This document shows positions 54,762-54,997 of a stretch of 54,997 nt of DNA, in pieces (within the stretch, counting starts at the first letter, position 1; each line of letters opens with the position of its first letter). The translations under genes were made by a program, and so were the position numbers. This DNA comes from Deltaproteobacteria bacterium (lineage in GTDB: Bacteria; Myxococcota_A; Polyangia; Haliangiales; Haliangiaceae), in assembly GCA_013813765.1 (NCBI GenBank), contig JACCRC010000096.1, positions 1-54,997 of the forward strand, in the 5' to 3' direction. The notes under the pieces were generated by a model. That model did no database searches. It was not told where the DNA came from and worked only from the letters and a program-made list of their open reading frames with translations.

Positions 54762-54992
54762 TCAGGCGCGACAGACGCAGTCGCCGTAGGGGTTGATGGG
54801 GCCGCCGAGTCCGCTCGGGTTCATCCCTCCTGCCGTGACGACAGGCGTGGTTACGGTGGGCGGCGCTGTCACGACCGCGAGCGTCGGCGGGTTCGACGGC
54901 GCAGACGGCGCGAGGCTGGGATCGACCTGGGAGGGCATCGTGATCGTGCCGACAGCGACGAGCGGATCGCGTCCCGCATAGTCCTCGGCCAT
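54762..54992 (-). CDS. Proline/threonine-rich small protein
   Basis: The 76-residue reading begins MAEDYAGRDPLVAVGTITMP, continues as a Pro/Thr/Val-rich chain (PPTLAVVTAPPTVTTPVV) and ends NPYGDCVCRA. The start lies five bases from the window edge, so an upstream start or longer protein is possible. No family is known. It seems to be the first visible gene of the leftward operon. Confidence 0.45.
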   Translation of the reverse strand: MAEDYAGRDPLVAVGTITMPSQVDPSLAPSAPSNPPTLAVVTAPPTVTTPVVTAGGMNPSGLGGPINPYGDCVCRA

Positions 54993-54997
54993 CAGGA

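Larger units (their letters stand above)
52354..54997. mobile_element. Edge of an integrated element (continues past the window)
   Basis: A tyrosine recombinase, iterons, an AlpA-like regulator and small unknown genes follow the tRNA-like locus in a compact block. This is the standard left end of a prophage, satellite or integrative island that targets a tRNA. The other end lies outside the window. The site-specific core has not been identified; the CGTTTTCAT repeat or the tRNA-like 3' end are candidates. Confidence 0.5.

Overview
The window is GC-rich chromosomal DNA with densely packed genes on both strands. Three things suggest a predatory or soil member of the Myxococcota (former Deltaproteobacteria). 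There are many lipoproteins and secreted proteins with Gly/Asp-rich linkers. There is a Ser/Thr kinase ending in a transmembrane segment and a PEGA-like domain. An M15 peptidase ends in a GC-motif, a hydrophobic helix and an Arg cluster of the MYXO-CTERM kind. No taxonomic marker gene is present, so this placement is an inference.

Layout. At 1-2.0 kb lie a REP-associated tyrosine transposase (RAYT) flanked by a short shared motif, and a macro-domain protein. From 2 to 5.3 kb are a secreted PEGA/barrel protein, a DUF1415-like protein and two secreted proteins. At 5.4-7.6 kb a divergent pair, a sugar-phosphate nucleotidyltransferase and a CDP-alcohol phosphatidyltransferase, probably makes a phosphodiester-linked polar head group. 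A secreted-protein gene at 7.7 kb is cut short where a non-coding island (7.93-8.74 kb) with two ~180 bp tandem units begins. The next stretch, 8.8-25.8 kb, is ordinary. It holds a PpiC-type lipoprotein, a metallopeptidase-like lipoprotein, a SWIM/SNF2 helicase, an ECF sigma/cupin anti-sigma pair, a LysE-type exporter, a Ser/Thr kinase, a DUF2505 protein, a fatty-acid desaturase, a glycine-rich lipoprotein, a divergent deacetylase/CapK-like pair, a CobW GTPase and a lipoprotein with an ExbD-like end.

From 25.8 to 36 kb is energy metabolism: sdhCAB (menaquinone-type succinate dehydrogenase/fumarate reductase) and pntAB (proton-translocating transhydrogenase). Between them are an M15 peptidase, aat and two less known genes. 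At 37.1-37.75 kb two broken genes meet tail to tail: a frameshifted PhoX-like remnant and a 43-residue membrane-protein remnant. A di-heme peroxidase-like operon, PrxQ, a DUF4010/MgtC-type membrane protein, an OYE-family oxidoreductase, small stress-type proteins, a Gfo/Idh/MocA oxidoreductase, a crotonase, a TauE exporter, a TerB-like protein, a propeller-cytochrome lipoprotein and several secreted proteins fill 37.8-52.0 kb.

The most unusual locus is 52.06-52.51 kb. A stable-RNA-type promoter is followed by a structured leader. Next comes a tRNA 3' part (variable loop, T-arm, 3' acceptor strand) that lies upstream of a matching tRNA 5' part (5' acceptor strand, D-arm, anticodon-arm start). 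The two acceptor strands form a 7-bp stem, giving a candidate circularly permuted tRNA-like gene. Directly after it come four TTGACTAG iterons, an inverted repeat over the start codon of a tyrosine recombinase, and an oppositely transcribed cluster of an AlpA-like regulator and small unknown genes. This looks like the edge of an integrated element that continues past the right end of the window.
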